Origin: Gemmatimonadota bacterium
GTDB lineage: Bacteria > Gemmatimonadota > Gemmatimonadetes > Gemmatimonadales > Gemmatimonadaceae
Length of the DNA stretch: 64,000 nucleotides
NCBI GenBank assembly: GCA_028287285.1
Contig: JAQBPY010000065.1
Location: forward strand, 22,976-86,975
Reading direction: 5' to 3'
A program made the translations under genes and the position numbers. Positions 45,217 to 54,281 of this stretch are shown piece after piece; positions within the stretch are counted from its first letter, which is position 1; every line of letters starts with the position of its first letter. The notes beneath the pieces were generated by a model. The model made no database searches, was not told the origin of the DNA, and was given only the letters and a program-made list of their open reading frames with translations.

Positions 45217-46488
45217 ATGCGATTCCTGACACCATTCACGCAGATCTTCGAAGGTATCAGCATTGCCATCGAGGCATTGCGTGCGAACAAGGCACGGGCG
45301 CTCCTCACCATCATGGGCGTTGCACTCGGCGTCTTTGTCGTCGTGGCGATGTCATCCGTCGTGCAGGGCATCAACGCCTCGTTCCGCAAGGACCTGGAGG
45401 CAGCCGGCCCAAGCTCGTTCTATGTCTACCGTCGCCCCATCAGCAACTTCAATTCATGCGACGGCACCGTTGAAACGTGCCCGGAGCGGCGGAACCCGGC
45501 CATTACGCTGGAAGAGGTGGCGGCCATCGAGCACCTTCCCACCATTCGCGCCGTGACTGCCCACGTTGGCACGGGTGCGCAGTTCAAGTACAAGGACAAG
45601 CAGCTGAACGCAGGCATGGAGGTGTACACGCCGAATTGGACGGAGGTGGACGGCGGCGACATCTATCCCGGGCGCAACTTCACGTACGCGGAGAACGCCG
45701 CTGCGGCGCGCGTCGTGCTCGTGAACGACAAGCTCGCCGAGACGCTGTTCGGGCAATCCGATCCCATCGACAAGGAGATCATGATCAACGGTGTGCAATT
45801 CACCGTGATCGGATTCTACCACTATACGGCCAGTCCCATGGGCACTCCGACGTCTGCCGGTGGCGGCGATTCTCCCAAGGCAATCGTGCCCTTCGAGACC
45901 GCGCGCCGGCACCTGAATCTGTGGATGCGCGGCAACAACCTGATCGTGAAACCACTCTCGAACGTGACCGTGTCCGACGCCATTGACGATGTCACCGCGT
46001 CGTTGCGTGCCCACCGAAGCTTGCGCGCACGCGCGCCGAACAACTTCGACATCGTCACGCAGGATCGTCTCTGGGCCATCTACAACAAGCTGTTCGGCAC
46101 CTTCTTCGTCGTGGGCCTGGCACTGTCGTCGGTTGGACTGCTCGTTGGCGGTGTTGGGGTGGTCGCCATCATGATGATCTCCGTTACCGAGCGCACGCGA
46201 GAAATCGGCGTTCGGAAGGCGCTCGGCGCCACGCGCTTCACCATCCTGTGGCAGTTCCTCGTTGAGGCCGTCACGCTCACCGGCATCGGCGCGGCCGTCG
46301 GACTCGCGCTTGGCATTCTCACCGCCATTGGCGTGCGAACAGCGTGGCCGTCCATTCCGGCCACCACTTCGTGGGGAACCGTGCTCGCGTCGCTTGGCAT
46401 CAGTGCGGTGACGGGAGTCGTGTTCGGCATGCTTCCCGCCGTGCGCGCCGCAAAGATGGATCCGGTGGTGGCACTCCGGTACGAATAA
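45217..46488 (+). CDS. MacB-type ABC permease, type B, pair 3 (divergent)
   Basis: 423 residues, starting three bases after the partner. It keeps the type B cysteine pair (NFNSCDGTVETCPERRNPAI) and first helix (TIMGVALGVFVVVAMSSVVQ), but its periplasmic domain diverges and contains an insertion rich in Pro, Thr and Gly (SPMGTPTSAGGGDSPKA). It ends like the others (MDPVVALRYE). It is the last gene of the efflux operon; the BshB1-like gene starts about 40 bases later. Confidence 0.94.
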   Translation: MRFLTPFTQIFEGISIAIEALRANKARALLTIMGVALGVFVVVAMSSVVQGINASFRKDLEAAGPSSFYVYRRPISNFNSCDGTVETCPERRNPAITLEEVAAIEHLPTIRAVTAHVGTGAQFKYKDKQLNAGMEVYTPNWTEVDGGDIYPGRNFTYAENAAAARVVLVNDKLAETLFGQSDPIDKEIMINGVQFTVIGFYHYTASPMGTPTSAGGGDSPKAIVPFETARRHLNLWMRGNNLIVKPLSNVTVSDAIDDVTASLRAHRSLRARAPNNFDIVTQDRLWAIYNKLFGTFFVVGLALSSVGLLVGGVGVVAIMMISVTERTREIGVRKALGATRFTILWQFLVEAVTLTGIGAAVGLALGILTAIGVRTAWPSIPATTSWGTVLASLGISAVTGVVFGMLPAVRAAKMDPVVALRYE

Positions 46489-46529
46489 TTCGGCTTACGG
46501 CTGTGTGCATGCGGGACGTATATTTCCGC

Positions 46530-47249
46530 ATGCCTCCCATCGACATCCTGGCCATCGCCGCCCACCGCGACGACGTGGAGCTCACGTGCGGTGGAACGCT
46601 CATCAAGGCGGCGAAGGCGGGGCGCCGCACGGCGATCCTCGATCTCACGCAGGGTGAAATGGGCACGCGCGGTTCCGCTGCCCTTCGTGGTGAAGAAGCT
46701 GAAAGGGCCGCCGGCATTCTCGGCTGCAGCGCGCGCGAGACACTGGGCCTGCCCGACGCCGGCATCGAGAACACGCCGGCCACGCGTGAGGCGCTCGCGA
46801 GAGTCATTCGTCGTGTTGCACCACGCGTGGTAATCGCGCCGGCACTCGAGGGCCGCCATCCGGATCACAGAATTTCGGCGCAGCTCATTCGCGACGCGTG
46901 CTTCGTGGCCGGACTCGCAAAGGTGGCGCCCGACGTCCCCAAACATCGTCCACACAAGATCTTGCATACGCTCGCGTACCGGCAGGATTTCGTGCGGCCC
47001 ACGTTCGTGGTGGACATCAGCGCCGAGTTCGAGCAGAAGATGGCGGCCGTGCGATGCTATGCATCGCAGTTCGACGAGGCCATCCAGGCGGGTGAAGTCT
47101 ATCCAACAGGCGAGCCGCTGTACGACGTGGTCACGCACTACGGCGCGACGTACGGCGCGCTCATTCGCACGCGGTATGGCGAGCCATTTTTCACCACTGA
47201 AATGATGCGAGTCGATGATATCGGCGCGCTCGAGGTTTCAACATTTTGA
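46530..47249 (+). CDS. bshB1: PIG-L/BshB1-type N-acetylglucosaminyl-malate deacetylase
   Basis: 239 residues. From the ATG at 46530 it begins MPPIDILAIAAHRDDVELTC. This is the BshB1 opening with the zinc motif AHPDD changed to AHRDD. Other family parts are present: DLTQGEMGTRGSAALRGEEA, LPDAGIENTPATREAL, the second zinc element GRHPDHRISAQLI, and the C-terminal YDVVTHYGATYG. BshB1 deacetylates GlcNAc-malate in bacillithiol synthesis. No bshA or bshC is in the window, so the pathway is inferred. An ATG at 46509 is possible. Its stop overlaps the TTG start of the next gene. Confidence 0.85.
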   Translation: MPPIDILAIAAHRDDVELTCGGTLIKAAKAGRRTAILDLTQGEMGTRGSAALRGEEAERAAGILGCSARETLGLPDAGIENTPATREALARVIRRVAPRVVIAPALEGRHPDHRISAQLIRDACFVAGLAKVAPDVPKHRPHKILHTLAYRQDFVRPTFVVDISAEFEQKMAAVRCYASQFDEAIQAGEVYPTGEPLYDVVTHYGATYGALIRTRYGEPFFTTEMMRVDDIGALEVSTF

Positions 47250-47992
47250 GCGACAACGCAAGCGACGTCACCTACGGGTCGTATCTCTCGCTGGACAAGC
47301 TGCTCGAGCTGCAGGCGCCCCGATCGCCGCATCCCGATGAGCTGCTGTTCATCATCGTGCACCAGGCGAGCGAGCTGTGGTTCAAGGAAATTCTGCATGA
47401 GCTCGATCTCCTCATCGACGCCTTCACGCGGCACGAGGCGGAATTCGCGCTGTTCCGCATGGGCCGCATCAATGCGCTGATGCGAATCGTGTCGTCGCAG
47501 TTGTCCGCGCTCGAGACGCTGCCGCCGCAGCACTTCGCCGAATTCCGGCGGCATCTCGGCTCATCGAGTGGCTCGCAGAGCGTGCAATTTCGTGCAATCG
47601 AAGCGACGTCCGGTCTGCGTGATCCGCATTTTCTGCATGTGCTGCAGGAGCATGGCGACATTCCCGCCGTAGTGCGGAAGGCGCTGTCACGGGCGCCGTT
47701 GCAGGAGCTGTATCTCGACCTGCTCCGGGCACAAAGCATAGACATCGAGGCATTGTACGTGGGAGAGCGGCCGTCCACGCTGTTTTTTCTCGCGGAGGCG
47801 CTGCTGGAGTACGAGCAGGAGTTCGGGCTGTGGCGGTTCAAGCATGTCCAGCTCGTGGAGCGCGTGCTGGGTCCGTTGACTGGCGGCACGGGGGGTACCC
47901 TGGGGGCGAAGTACCTGGCGCGGACGATCGACCAGAAATTCTTCCCGGAGTTGTGGGCAGTACGCGCCAAATTCTATGGGTCGGCGGGTTGA
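47246..47992 (+). CDS. kynA: Tryptophan 2,3-dioxygenase
   Basis: 248 residues, TTG start overlapping the previous stop (TTTTGA). Motifs of haem TDO are clear: VTYGSYLSLDKLLELQAPRS at the start, LFIIVHQASELWFKEILHEL with the distal histidine, the substrate-binding SGSQSVQFRAIEATSG, and the proximal histidine region LWRFKHVQLVERVLG followed by GGTGGTLGAKYL. The length is slightly short of the usual 270-280 residues, as in several bacterial forms. It opens the kynurenine pathway. No other kyn genes follow. Confidence 0.95.
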   Translation: MSDNASDVTYGSYLSLDKLLELQAPRSPHPDELLFIIVHQASELWFKEILHELDLLIDAFTRHEAEFALFRMGRINALMRIVSSQLSALETLPPQHFAEFRRHLGSSSGSQSVQFRAIEATSGLRDPHFLHVLQEHGDIPAVVRKALSRAPLQELYLDLLRAQSIDIEALYVGERPSTLFFLAEALLEYEQEFGLWRFKHVQLVERVLGPLTGGTGGTLGAKYLARTIDQKFFPELWAVRAKFYGSAG

Positions 47993-48129
47993 TGGGTGCA
48001 GGTACCGCATGGGGATTTTGCTATTCGGTGGTGGCAGGAGTGTGTAACAGCGTTTCCGGCCTTCCCCAACACCCCTGAAAATCGGGTCCAGCCTCGCGGA
48101 CAGCACATCGCACTCGTTACATTTGTATC

Positions 48130-49287
48130 ATGCCCGACCCAGTCTATCTCGATCACGCCGCTACGACACCGGTGCGCTCCGAGGTCCTCGAGGCGATGCA
48201 GCCCTTCTTTGGCGCGCGCTTCGGCAACCCGTCCAGCGTGCACCGATGGGGCCGTGAAGCCCGCACGGCGCTCGATGAAGCCCACGAGCGACTGGCCCGA
48301 TGTATTGGCGCATCCGCCGACGAAGTCGTCTTCACCTCGTGCGGCACCGAGGCGGACAATCTGGCGCTCCTTGGGGTGTGGAGATCCAGGCGCGGTGCGG
48401 GCAGGAAGGCAGTCGTAACGACTCCCATCGAGCACAAAGCCGTCCTGGCCGCGTCGCATCAGATTGAAAGGGAGGGCGGCGAAGAGCGCCTCCTGAAGAT
48501 GTCCCGTGACGGCGTGGTGGACGACGCGTCCTTCGATGCGCTGGTCAGCGAGGACGTCGCCGTCTGCTCCATCATGTGGGTGAACAACGAGATCGGCGTC
48601 ATCCAGCCCATTCACGAGCTTGCACAGCGCGCCAGGGCGCACGGCGTGGTGTTTCACACCGACGCGGTGCAGGCGTTCGGAAAGGTGGCCGTGGATGCAC
48701 GCACCACGCCCTTCGACGTCCTGTCGCTCTCGGGTCACAAGATCGGCGCGCCAAAGGGAATCGGCGCGCTCTACATCCGCCGCGGCACTCCCATCGAGCC
48801 GCTGATGTTCGGTGGCTCGCAGGATCGCGGACGTCGTCCGGGAACGGAAAATGTGGCGATGGCCGTTGGTCTGGCGCGTGCCGCAGAGCTTGCAGCGGCA
48901 GAGCGGGAGCACGAATGGAATTTGCTCGCGGCAATGCGCGACCGACTCGAAGCCGCATTGCTCGAGAAAATTCCGGACGCCGTGATCCATGGTCGCGGTG
49001 CACCGCGCGCGCCGCACATTCTCAGCATCTCGGTACCAGGCACCGACAGCGAGTCGCTCATCATGGCGCTCGACCTGCGCGGTATTGCGTGCTCCGCGGG
49101 CTCCGCATGCCAGAGCGGAAGCACATCCCCCTCGCATGTGCTCTCCGCCATTGGCGTCCCCGCCGACCTCGCCTCGTCCGCCATTCGCATGAGCCTTGGC
49201 TGCATGAACGGCGATGCATGCATCACGCGCGTGTGCGATGTATTTCCAATGCTCGTCGACAAGGCACGCCGTCTCGCAGCGGTGTGA
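48130..49287 (+). CDS. Cysteine desulfurase (NifS/IscS-like)
   Basis: 385 residues. The class V aminotransferase fold opens with DPVYLDHAATTPVRSEVLEA. The PLP lysine lies in SLSGHKIGAPKGIGALYIRR, and the catalytic persulfide cysteine is in the loop ACSAGSACQSGSTSPSH. It takes sulfur from cysteine as an enzyme persulfide. The gene is followed, five bases after its stop, by mnmA, which needs exactly such a sulfur donor for tRNA 2-thiolation. Supply to iron-sulfur assembly is also possible. The 137-base gap before it has no gene. Confidence 0.94.
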   Translation: MPDPVYLDHAATTPVRSEVLEAMQPFFGARFGNPSSVHRWGREARTALDEAHERLARCIGASADEVVFTSCGTEADNLALLGVWRSRRGAGRKAVVTTPIEHKAVLAASHQIEREGGEERLLKMSRDGVVDDASFDALVSEDVAVCSIMWVNNEIGVIQPIHELAQRARAHGVVFHTDAVQAFGKVAVDARTTPFDVLSLSGHKIGAPKGIGALYIRRGTPIEPLMFGGSQDRGRRPGTENVAMAVGLARAAELAAAEREHEWNLLAAMRDRLEAALLEKIPDAVIHGRGAPRAPHILSISVPGTDSESLIMALDLRGIACSAGSACQSGSTSPSHVLSAIGVPADLASSAIRMSLGCMNGDACITRVCDVFPMLVDKARRLAAV

Positions 49288-49292
49288 CCGTG

Positions 49293-50384
49293 ATGCGCGA
49301 GCGTGTGCTGGTGGCAATGAGTGGTGGCGTCGATTCGTCGGTTGCCGCGGCGCTGCTCGTGACGCAGGGCTATGACGTGGTCGGGGCCACCATGAAGCTC
49401 TTCTGCCATGGCGAAGACCTGCCAGACCGGCCCTGCTGCTCGCTCGACAGCGTGAACGACGCGCGACGCATCTGCGAGCAGCTTGGCGTGCCGCACTATG
49501 TGCTCAATCTCGAGAGCGCATTCGGTCGTGACGTGGTGCAGGATTTCGTTGCCGAATACGCGCGCGGGCGTACGCCCATTCCCTGCGTGCGCTGCAACAC
49601 CTTCACGAAGTTTCGCGACCTGCTCCGCAAGGCCGACGCGATCGACGCAACGTGGATTGCCACGGGCCACTATGCGCAGGTGCGTGACGGCGTGCTGCAT
49701 CGGGGCCTCGATCCTGCCAAGGACCAGTCGTACTTCCTGTGGGGAATCGAGCGGAGCGTTCTGTCTCGCATGCTCCTGCCCGTGGGTGGGCAAACCAAGG
49801 CGGAGACACGTGCCGTTGCGCACGAGCTCGGCCTCGAGCTCATCGCGGAGAAGGCCGAGAGCCAGGACATCTGCTTCGTGCCTGATGGTGATCACACGAA
49901 GATCATCGCGCGCGAGCTCGGCGCGGACACCTGGTCGCTGCGTCCCGGTCCGTTCGTGAGACGCGACGGCACAGTGTTCGGCACGCATGATGGATTCGCG
50001 CGCTATACGGTTGGCCAGCGCAAGGGCCTGCCCGGCGGATTTCGCGAGCCGATGTTCGTGGTGGAGATTCAACCCGATACGGGTGCCGTGGTGATCGGCC
50101 CGCGGCAGGAGCTGCTGGGCCGCGGCGTGATTGCCCGTGAGGTCAACTGGCTCGTGGCACCGCCCCGCGTCGGCGATGAGGTTGAAGTGCAGATTCGCCA
50201 TCACGCCGCGCCGGCACGTGGAACGCTGGTCCGCGTCGACAATGGCGAAGTCGAAATTGCACTCGAGAGCGCGGTGTCGGCCATCAGCCCGGGTCAATCG
50301 CTCGTGCTCTATGACGGTTCGCGCGTGCTGGGCGGCGGCGTCATCGAGCGCGCGCGACGCGAGCTGCCTATTCTTGCGGCGTAG
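49293..50384 (+). CDS. mnmA: tRNA-specific 2-thiouridylase MnmA
   Basis: 363 residues from the ATG at 49293 (a GTG one codon earlier is possible). The PP-loop is VLVAMSGGVDSSVAAALLV. The catalytic cysteines lie in TPIPCVRCNTFTKF and ESQDICFVPDGDH. The stretches GHYAQVRDGVLHRGLDPAKD and SYFLWGI then match tRNA-binding parts, and GFARYTVGQRKGLPGG opens the C-terminal domains. MnmA makes s2U34 in tRNAs for Lys, Glu and Gln. It is coupled to a cysteine desulfurase gene. The longer frame from 48576 reads through the desulfurase in another frame and is not real. It is convergent with dnaJ. Confidence 0.96.
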   Translation: MRERVLVAMSGGVDSSVAAALLVTQGYDVVGATMKLFCHGEDLPDRPCCSLDSVNDARRICEQLGVPHYVLNLESAFGRDVVQDFVAEYARGRTPIPCVRCNTFTKFRDLLRKADAIDATWIATGHYAQVRDGVLHRGLDPAKDQSYFLWGIERSVLSRMLLPVGGQTKAETRAVAHELGLELIAEKAESQDICFVPDGDHTKIIARELGADTWSLRPGPFVRRDGTVFGTHDGFARYTVGQRKGLPGGFREPMFVVEIQPDTGAVVIGPRQELLGRGVIAREVNWLVAPPRVGDEVEVQIRHHAAPARGTLVRVDNGEVEIALESAVSAISPGQSLVLYDGSRVLGGGVIERARRELPILAA

Positions 50385-50401
50385 GACCTGCTCTCACAGA
50401 T

Positions 50402-51532
50402 CTACTGCATCGTTTCGGCCAGCTTGCGCATGGCCTCTTCCTGCTCAGGGGTAAGCCGCTCCGGCACGTGCACATCGACCTGGACAATGAGGTCGCCGCG
50501 CGCACCATCCTTTTCGATGCCCTGACCGCGCACCCTGAACCGCTTTCCGTTCTGCGTGCCCGCCGGGATCTTCAGCGCGACCTTGGTTCCGTCGAGTGTC
50601 TTCACGTTGATCTTCTTGCCCAGGGACGCGTCGAAGATCGTGATGGGTACCGGGGCGATGAGGTCGAGCCCTTCGCGGCTGTAAAACCTGTCCGGCTTCA
50701 CGTTGAACGTGATGAGGAGGTCGCCGGGGGGGCCTCCCTTGGGGCCGCGGCCGCCCTGCCCCTTCATGCGAATCTTGGTGCCCGTATCGACACCCGGCTT
50801 GACGGTGATCTGCCACCGCCGCTTGGTGCGCACTTCACCAGAACCGGCGCAGGTGGGGCAGCGCTCCGTTGGTACCTGCCCACGGCCCAGACACACCGGG
50901 CAGGGCCGCTGCACGGCAAATCCGCCTTGGCCAAAGCTGATCGTGCCCCGGCCGTTGCACTCGGTGCAGTTGACGATCCTGGCGCCGGGTGCCGCACCCG
51001 TACCGTGGCACGTCGCGCATTCTTCCGTGACGGGCTGCTCGACCTGGAGCTTGCCGCCGAGTGCGGCCATGCGAAAGTCGACGTCGAGGGTCGTTTCCAC
51101 GTCCTGGCCACGAGTCGGTCCGCGCGGCTTCGCATTCTGCTGCGCGCGCGCGTCGCCGAACATCTGGCTGAAGATGTCGCCGAGCGGACCAAACCCCGCG
51201 GCGCCGAGATCCTCGAAGTTGATTCCGCCTGCACCGGGCTGGGAATAGGCGCCGCCGCCGCTACTACTTCCTCGTGGACGCTGCGAGCGTGCGCTGAAGT
51301 CACCGATGGAGCCAAGGCTGCGCATGGCGTCGTACTGCTTCCGCTTTTCTTCGTTCCCCAGCGTCTGGTATGCTTCGGAGATTCCCTTGAACTTGTCCGC
51401 AGCCTTGGAATCGTTCGGGTTCTTGTCCGGATGGTGCTTGGACGCGAGCTTTCGATATTGCTTCTTGATCTCCTCGTGCGTGGCCGTCTTGGGCACGCCA
51501 AGTACCGCATAGTAGTCGATCGATGTTTGCAT
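50402..51532 (-). CDS. dnaJ: Chaperone DnaJ
   Basis: 376 residues with all DnaJ parts: the J-domain ([23 protein letters not shown] in KHHPDKNP), a Gly/Phe-rich linker around residues 85-130, and four zinc-binding CxxCxGxG motifs ([32 protein letters not shown]; the last has S for the usual G). The C-terminal substrate domains contain [17 protein letters not shown]. It stimulates DnaK ATP hydrolysis. It lies 17 bases after grpE; dnaK and hrcA are not in the window. Convergent with mnmA. Confidence 0.97.
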   Translation of the reverse strand: MQTSIDYYAVLGVPKTATHEEIKKQYRKLASKHHPDKNPNDSKAADKFKGISEAYQTLGNEEKRKQYDAMRSLGSIGDFSARSQRPRGSSSGGGAYSQPGAGGINFEDLGAAGFGPLGDIFSQMFGDARAQQNAKPRGPTRGQDVETTLDVDFRMAALGGKLQVEQPVTEECATCHGTGAAPGARIVNCTECNGRGTISFGQGGFAVQRPCPVCLGRGQVPTERCPTCAGSGEVRTKRRWQITVKPGVDTGTKIRMKGQGGRGPKGGPPGDLLITFNVKPDRFYSREGLDLIAPVPITIFDASLGKKINVKTLDGTKVALKIPAGTQNGKRFRVRGQGIEKDGARGDLIVQVDVHVPERLTPEQEEAMRKLAETMQ

Positions 51533-51548
51533 GGCAGACCTTACGTGG

Positions 51549-52079
51549 TCAGCCGTTCCATTGCTTCACGACGACGCGCGCCGGACGCAGCAGCTGTCCG
51601 TTGAACACGTAGCCGACCTGGAACACGCGCGCGACGGAATGATCCTCTTCGGGCGTGGCGGCGGCCTCGGTCATTACCGCTTCGTGCAGCGCGGGATCAA
51701 AGGGCGCCCCCACCGGATTCAGGATTTCCATTCCCAGCGTGTTCAGCACCTTGGCCAGCTTCTTTTCGACGAGCGCCATTCCGTCAATGACGGTCTTGGC
51801 ATCGGTCGTTGCCGGATCCACGTGCGCAAAACGTCCGAGGTCGTCGAGCGGGTCGATGAGCTCCCTGAGCATGTCCGCCTGCCCGCGGACGTGCGCTTCC
51901 TGACGCTCCCTGCTCGTCCGCTTGCGATAATTGTCGTACTCGGCCGCAAGGCGCAGATAGCGCTCGCGCTGATCATCGCCAGCATTCGGATCGTCGGCGA
52001 CGGACACGTCGGACTCGGCCGATGGCACGGAGTCGTCAGTAAAATTCTGGTCTGGCGGAAGCTGTTCTTCGTCGGTCAT
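51549..52079 (-). CDS. grpE: Nucleotide exchange factor GrpE
   Basis: 176 residues. The acidic N-terminal part ([20 protein letters not shown]) is disordered. It is followed by the long helix ([20 protein letters not shown]) and the GrpE core ([46 protein letters not shown]). GrpE releases ADP from DnaK. It is the first of a grpE-dnaJ pair. The 93-base gap upstream shows no CIRCE inverted repeat. Confidence 0.96.
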   Translation of the reverse strand: MTDEEQLPPDQNFTDDSVPSAESDVSVADDPNAGDDQRERYLRLAAEYDNYRKRTSRERQEAHVRGQADMLRELIDPLDDLGRFAHVDPATTDAKTVIDGMALVEKKLAKVLNTLGMEILNPVGAPFDPALHEAVMTEAAATPEEDHSVARVFQVGYVFNGQLLRPARVVVKQWNG

Positions 52080-52172
52080 TCGCTGGAGTCCCTGAGTACG
52101 CTCTAAATGTCGCGGGTCGCGCGGTAGCCGGGCAAGACTTGCACCGTGAAGATTGTCGTCAATCGCGAACGT

Positions 52173-53423
52173 TCAGGATGACAGGAGACGCCGGCGAAGC
52201 ATCTCCAGGGCTGCCTGCGCCGCGCGATGGCGAATCTCTCCACGATCACCCACGAAGTTGTAGCGGCGCGCTTCCACGCTGCCCCGAAAGTCGAGTGCGA
52301 TCCATACCGTGCCCACCGGCTTCACCTCCGATCCTCCGCCGGGCCCTGCCACTCCGGTAATTGCCATCGCCGCGCCGGCGTCTACGGCCCTGCGCACGCC
52401 CGTCGCCATCGCCCGCGCGACCGGCTCACTGACCGCACCATGCTCGGCGAGGGTTTCTGGCGAAACACCCAGCATGCTGGTTTTCACGGCGTTCGCGTAG
52501 GCAATCACACCACCGTTCACCACATCGCTGCTCCCTGGAATCTCCGTGAGCCGAGCGCCGAGCAGCCCCCCCGTGCAACTCTCGGCCACGGCTACCGTCA
52601 CCCCCGCGGAACGGCAGAGCTCCAGCACGACGCTGGCGAGATCAGCTGCATCCTCCCCGTAGGTATAGTCGGCCACGACGGAACGCAGGCGGGATGCCGC
52701 CTCTGACAGGAGGACGTCCGCATCGTCCGCGCCAACGTCGCGCACCGTGAGCCGCAAATCGGTACCGTCGGCATTGGGAAGGTAGGCAAGGCCGACGTCA
52801 CCGACTCCGCCCTCGATTGCGCCAATCAGATCTGCAATGTGCGATTCGCCGATGCCTGTTGTGCGAAGGGTACAGGAGCGGACCACGCGCCCTCCGCTAC
52901 CGGCGCGCTCACGCACGAGCGGCAGCAGCGTATCCGCGAGCATGCCCCGCATCTCGCGCGGAACGCCAGGCAGCATTGCCACCCAACGGCCCCGTTCATC
53001 CTCGAGCCAGATGCCGGGTGCCGACCCATGATGGTTGGTGAGCTTCGTGGCGCCTGCGGGCAACAGTGCCTGCTGACGGTTTGACACGGGCATCGTCCGC
53101 TGAAAGCGGGTGCGCCAGCGTTCCTCCATCCATGCGAGATGTTCTTCGTCCAGAACCATCTCGCGGCCAAACACCGCAGCGATGGCAGGTTTGGTGAGAT
53201 CGTCGCTTGTGGGCCCGAGACCGCCGGTTGTTATCACGGCGCCGGCACGATCGAGTGCTTCGCTCACGGCGGATGCGATGGACTGGGCGGTATCGCCGCA
53301 GGTGGTGCGACGGACGATCTCCACCCCTTCGGCGGCGAGGGCGCGTGCGATGTGCGCGGCGTTGGTGTCGATAGTGTAGCCGAGCAGCAACTCATCGCCG
53401 ATGGTGACGACTTCGATTTTCAT
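52173..53423 (-). CDS. cinA: CinA (molybdopterin-binding-fold domain plus NMN/nicotinamide deamidase domain)
   Basis: 416 residues. The N-terminal half is the MoCF-like COG1058 domain (KIEVVTIGDELLLGYTIDTN, GGLGPTSDDLTKPA, PGVPREMRGML). The C-terminal half is the PncC/CinA domain (VAVAESCTGGLLGARLTEIP, NGGVIAYANAVKTSMLGVSP, GVAGPGGGSEVKPVGTVWIA). Domains of this type hydrolyse ADP-ribose-like compounds and deamidate nicotinamide mononucleotide in NAD recycling; CinA is also linked to competence. Its ATG lies only seven bases from a GTCA-repeat tract that forms the whole upstream gap. Together with YifB/ComM it is the second competence-associated gene in the window. Confidence 0.95.
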   Translation of the reverse strand: MKIEVVTIGDELLLGYTIDTNAAHIARALAAEGVEIVRRTTCGDTAQSIASAVSEALDRAGAVITTGGLGPTSDDLTKPAIAAVFGREMVLDEEHLAWMEERWRTRFQRTMPVSNRQQALLPAGATKLTNHHGSAPGIWLEDERGRWVAMLPGVPREMRGMLADTLLPLVRERAGSGGRVVRSCTLRTTGIGESHIADLIGAIEGGVGDVGLAYLPNADGTDLRLTVRDVGADDADVLLSEAASRLRSVVADYTYGEDAADLASVVLELCRSAGVTVAVAESCTGGLLGARLTEIPGSSDVVNGGVIAYANAVKTSMLGVSPETLAEHGAVSEPVARAMATGVRRAVDAGAAMAITGVAGPGGGSEVKPVGTVWIALDFRGSVEARRYNFVGDRGEIRHRAAQAALEMLRRRLLSS

Positions 53424-53429
53424 GATTGC

Positions 53430-53600
53430 GGTCAGTCAGTCAGTCAGTCAGTCAGTCAGTGAGTGAGTCAGTCAGTCGGTGAGTCGGTCAGTCAGCTGCG
53501 AGTCAATCAGTGCGCAAATAATGATCGAGCCAGCGGACCGACTGACTGACTGACTGACCGACCGACCCACCGACCCACCGACCGACCGACTGACCGACTA
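53430..53600. repeat. Tetranucleotide (GTCA/TGAC) tracts in inverted orientation
   Basis: The pgsA-cinA gap (53424-53597) is filled by a left arm of GTCA units with occasional GTGA and GTCG variants (53431-53494) and a right arm of TGAC/CGAC/CCAC units (53537-53599). About 42 unrelated bases lie between. The arms are reverse complements, so the transcript could fold into a long imperfect hairpin. The right arm runs into the pgsA stop codon. No ORF or conserved promoter is visible. Confidence 0.85.
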
Positions 53601-54266
53601 GACCCGCAGCACCCGCCCATAACTCCGCAGATACAAGCCGAGTGAGTAGATCGTCAGTGCAATCGACCCGATCATCGCGAGCACGCCAACGACGCCGTTG
53701 AAGTTCGCGAAGCTGTTCCAGAGCGTCGTGTCCCAGCCCTTGCTCGCGGCGAGGGTGGCGGCAAAGAACCAACAATAGGCGGAGCCGATCCACAACAGTT
53801 GCAGGCCCGTCTTCCACTTGGCCGGTCCGATGGCCGAGATGACCACGCCGCGCCTAGCGGCCACCTGGCGGAAAATCGTCATGAACAACTCGCGGCCCAG
53901 GATGAGGGCGAGCACCCACCAGGCCAGCGAGACATCCCCGAACGGCGTACGGAAAGGCAGCACGTTGCTCAGCGCCTTGGCGGGCCACGTATCTACCATC
54001 GGTGAGCCGCCGCGCATCAACAGGAACATCGGGATGCACGTGGCGACGAGCAGCAGCTTGTCCGCGAGCGGATCGAGCAGACGTCCAAGGTCTGTTTCTT
54101 CCTTGCGCGAGCGCGCGAGCTGGCCGTCCACGTAGTCCGTAACGGCGGCCACCACGAACAGCAGGAATGCCACCAGCCTCAACCCGGACGAAGGCGCCAT
54201 TGGCAGCCACGCGATGAGCGGCGTAACGGCGATGCGGCCAGCGGTAACGGCGTTGGGGAGGTTCAC
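53598..54266 (-). CDS. pgsA: CDP-diacylglycerol-glycerol-3-phosphate 3-phosphatidyltransferase
   Basis: 222 residues, several membrane helices. The CDP-alcohol phosphotransferase signature DxxDGxxARx8GxxxDxxxD is complete, opening with DYVDGQLARSRKEETDLGRL and closing with the Asp residues of DPLAD. The start MNLPNAVTAGRIAVTPLIAW is typical of PgsA. It makes phosphatidylglycerol phosphate. It begins 15 bases after mglA. The C-terminus is extended by a Trp-rich helix pair (LLWIGSAYCWFFAATLA) compared with short PgsA forms. Confidence 0.93.
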   Translation of the reverse strand: MNLPNAVTAGRIAVTPLIAWLPMAPSSGLRLVAFLLFVVAAVTDYVDGQLARSRKEETDLGRLLDPLADKLLLVATCIPMFLLMRGGSPMVDTWPAKALSNVLPFRTPFGDVSLAWWVLALILGRELFMTIFRQVAARRGVVISAIGPAKWKTGLQLLWIGSAYCWFFAATLAASKGWDTTLWNSFANFNGVVGVLAMIGSIALTIYSLGLYLRSYGRVLRV

Positions 54267-54281
54267 GCGACTCTGTTGGAA

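Noticed and set aside
48576..49292. N-terminal 239-codon extension of mnmA
   Set aside because: It is the desulfurase gene read in another frame. MnmA proper starts with the PP-loop region at 49293.
47974..50297. Two long minus-strand frames (447 and 508 codons)
   Set aside because: Opposite the cysteine desulfurase and mnmA, which carry intact catalytic motifs.
53430..53600. CRISPR array
   Set aside because: The repeat unit is four bases with no spacers, and no cas genes are present.
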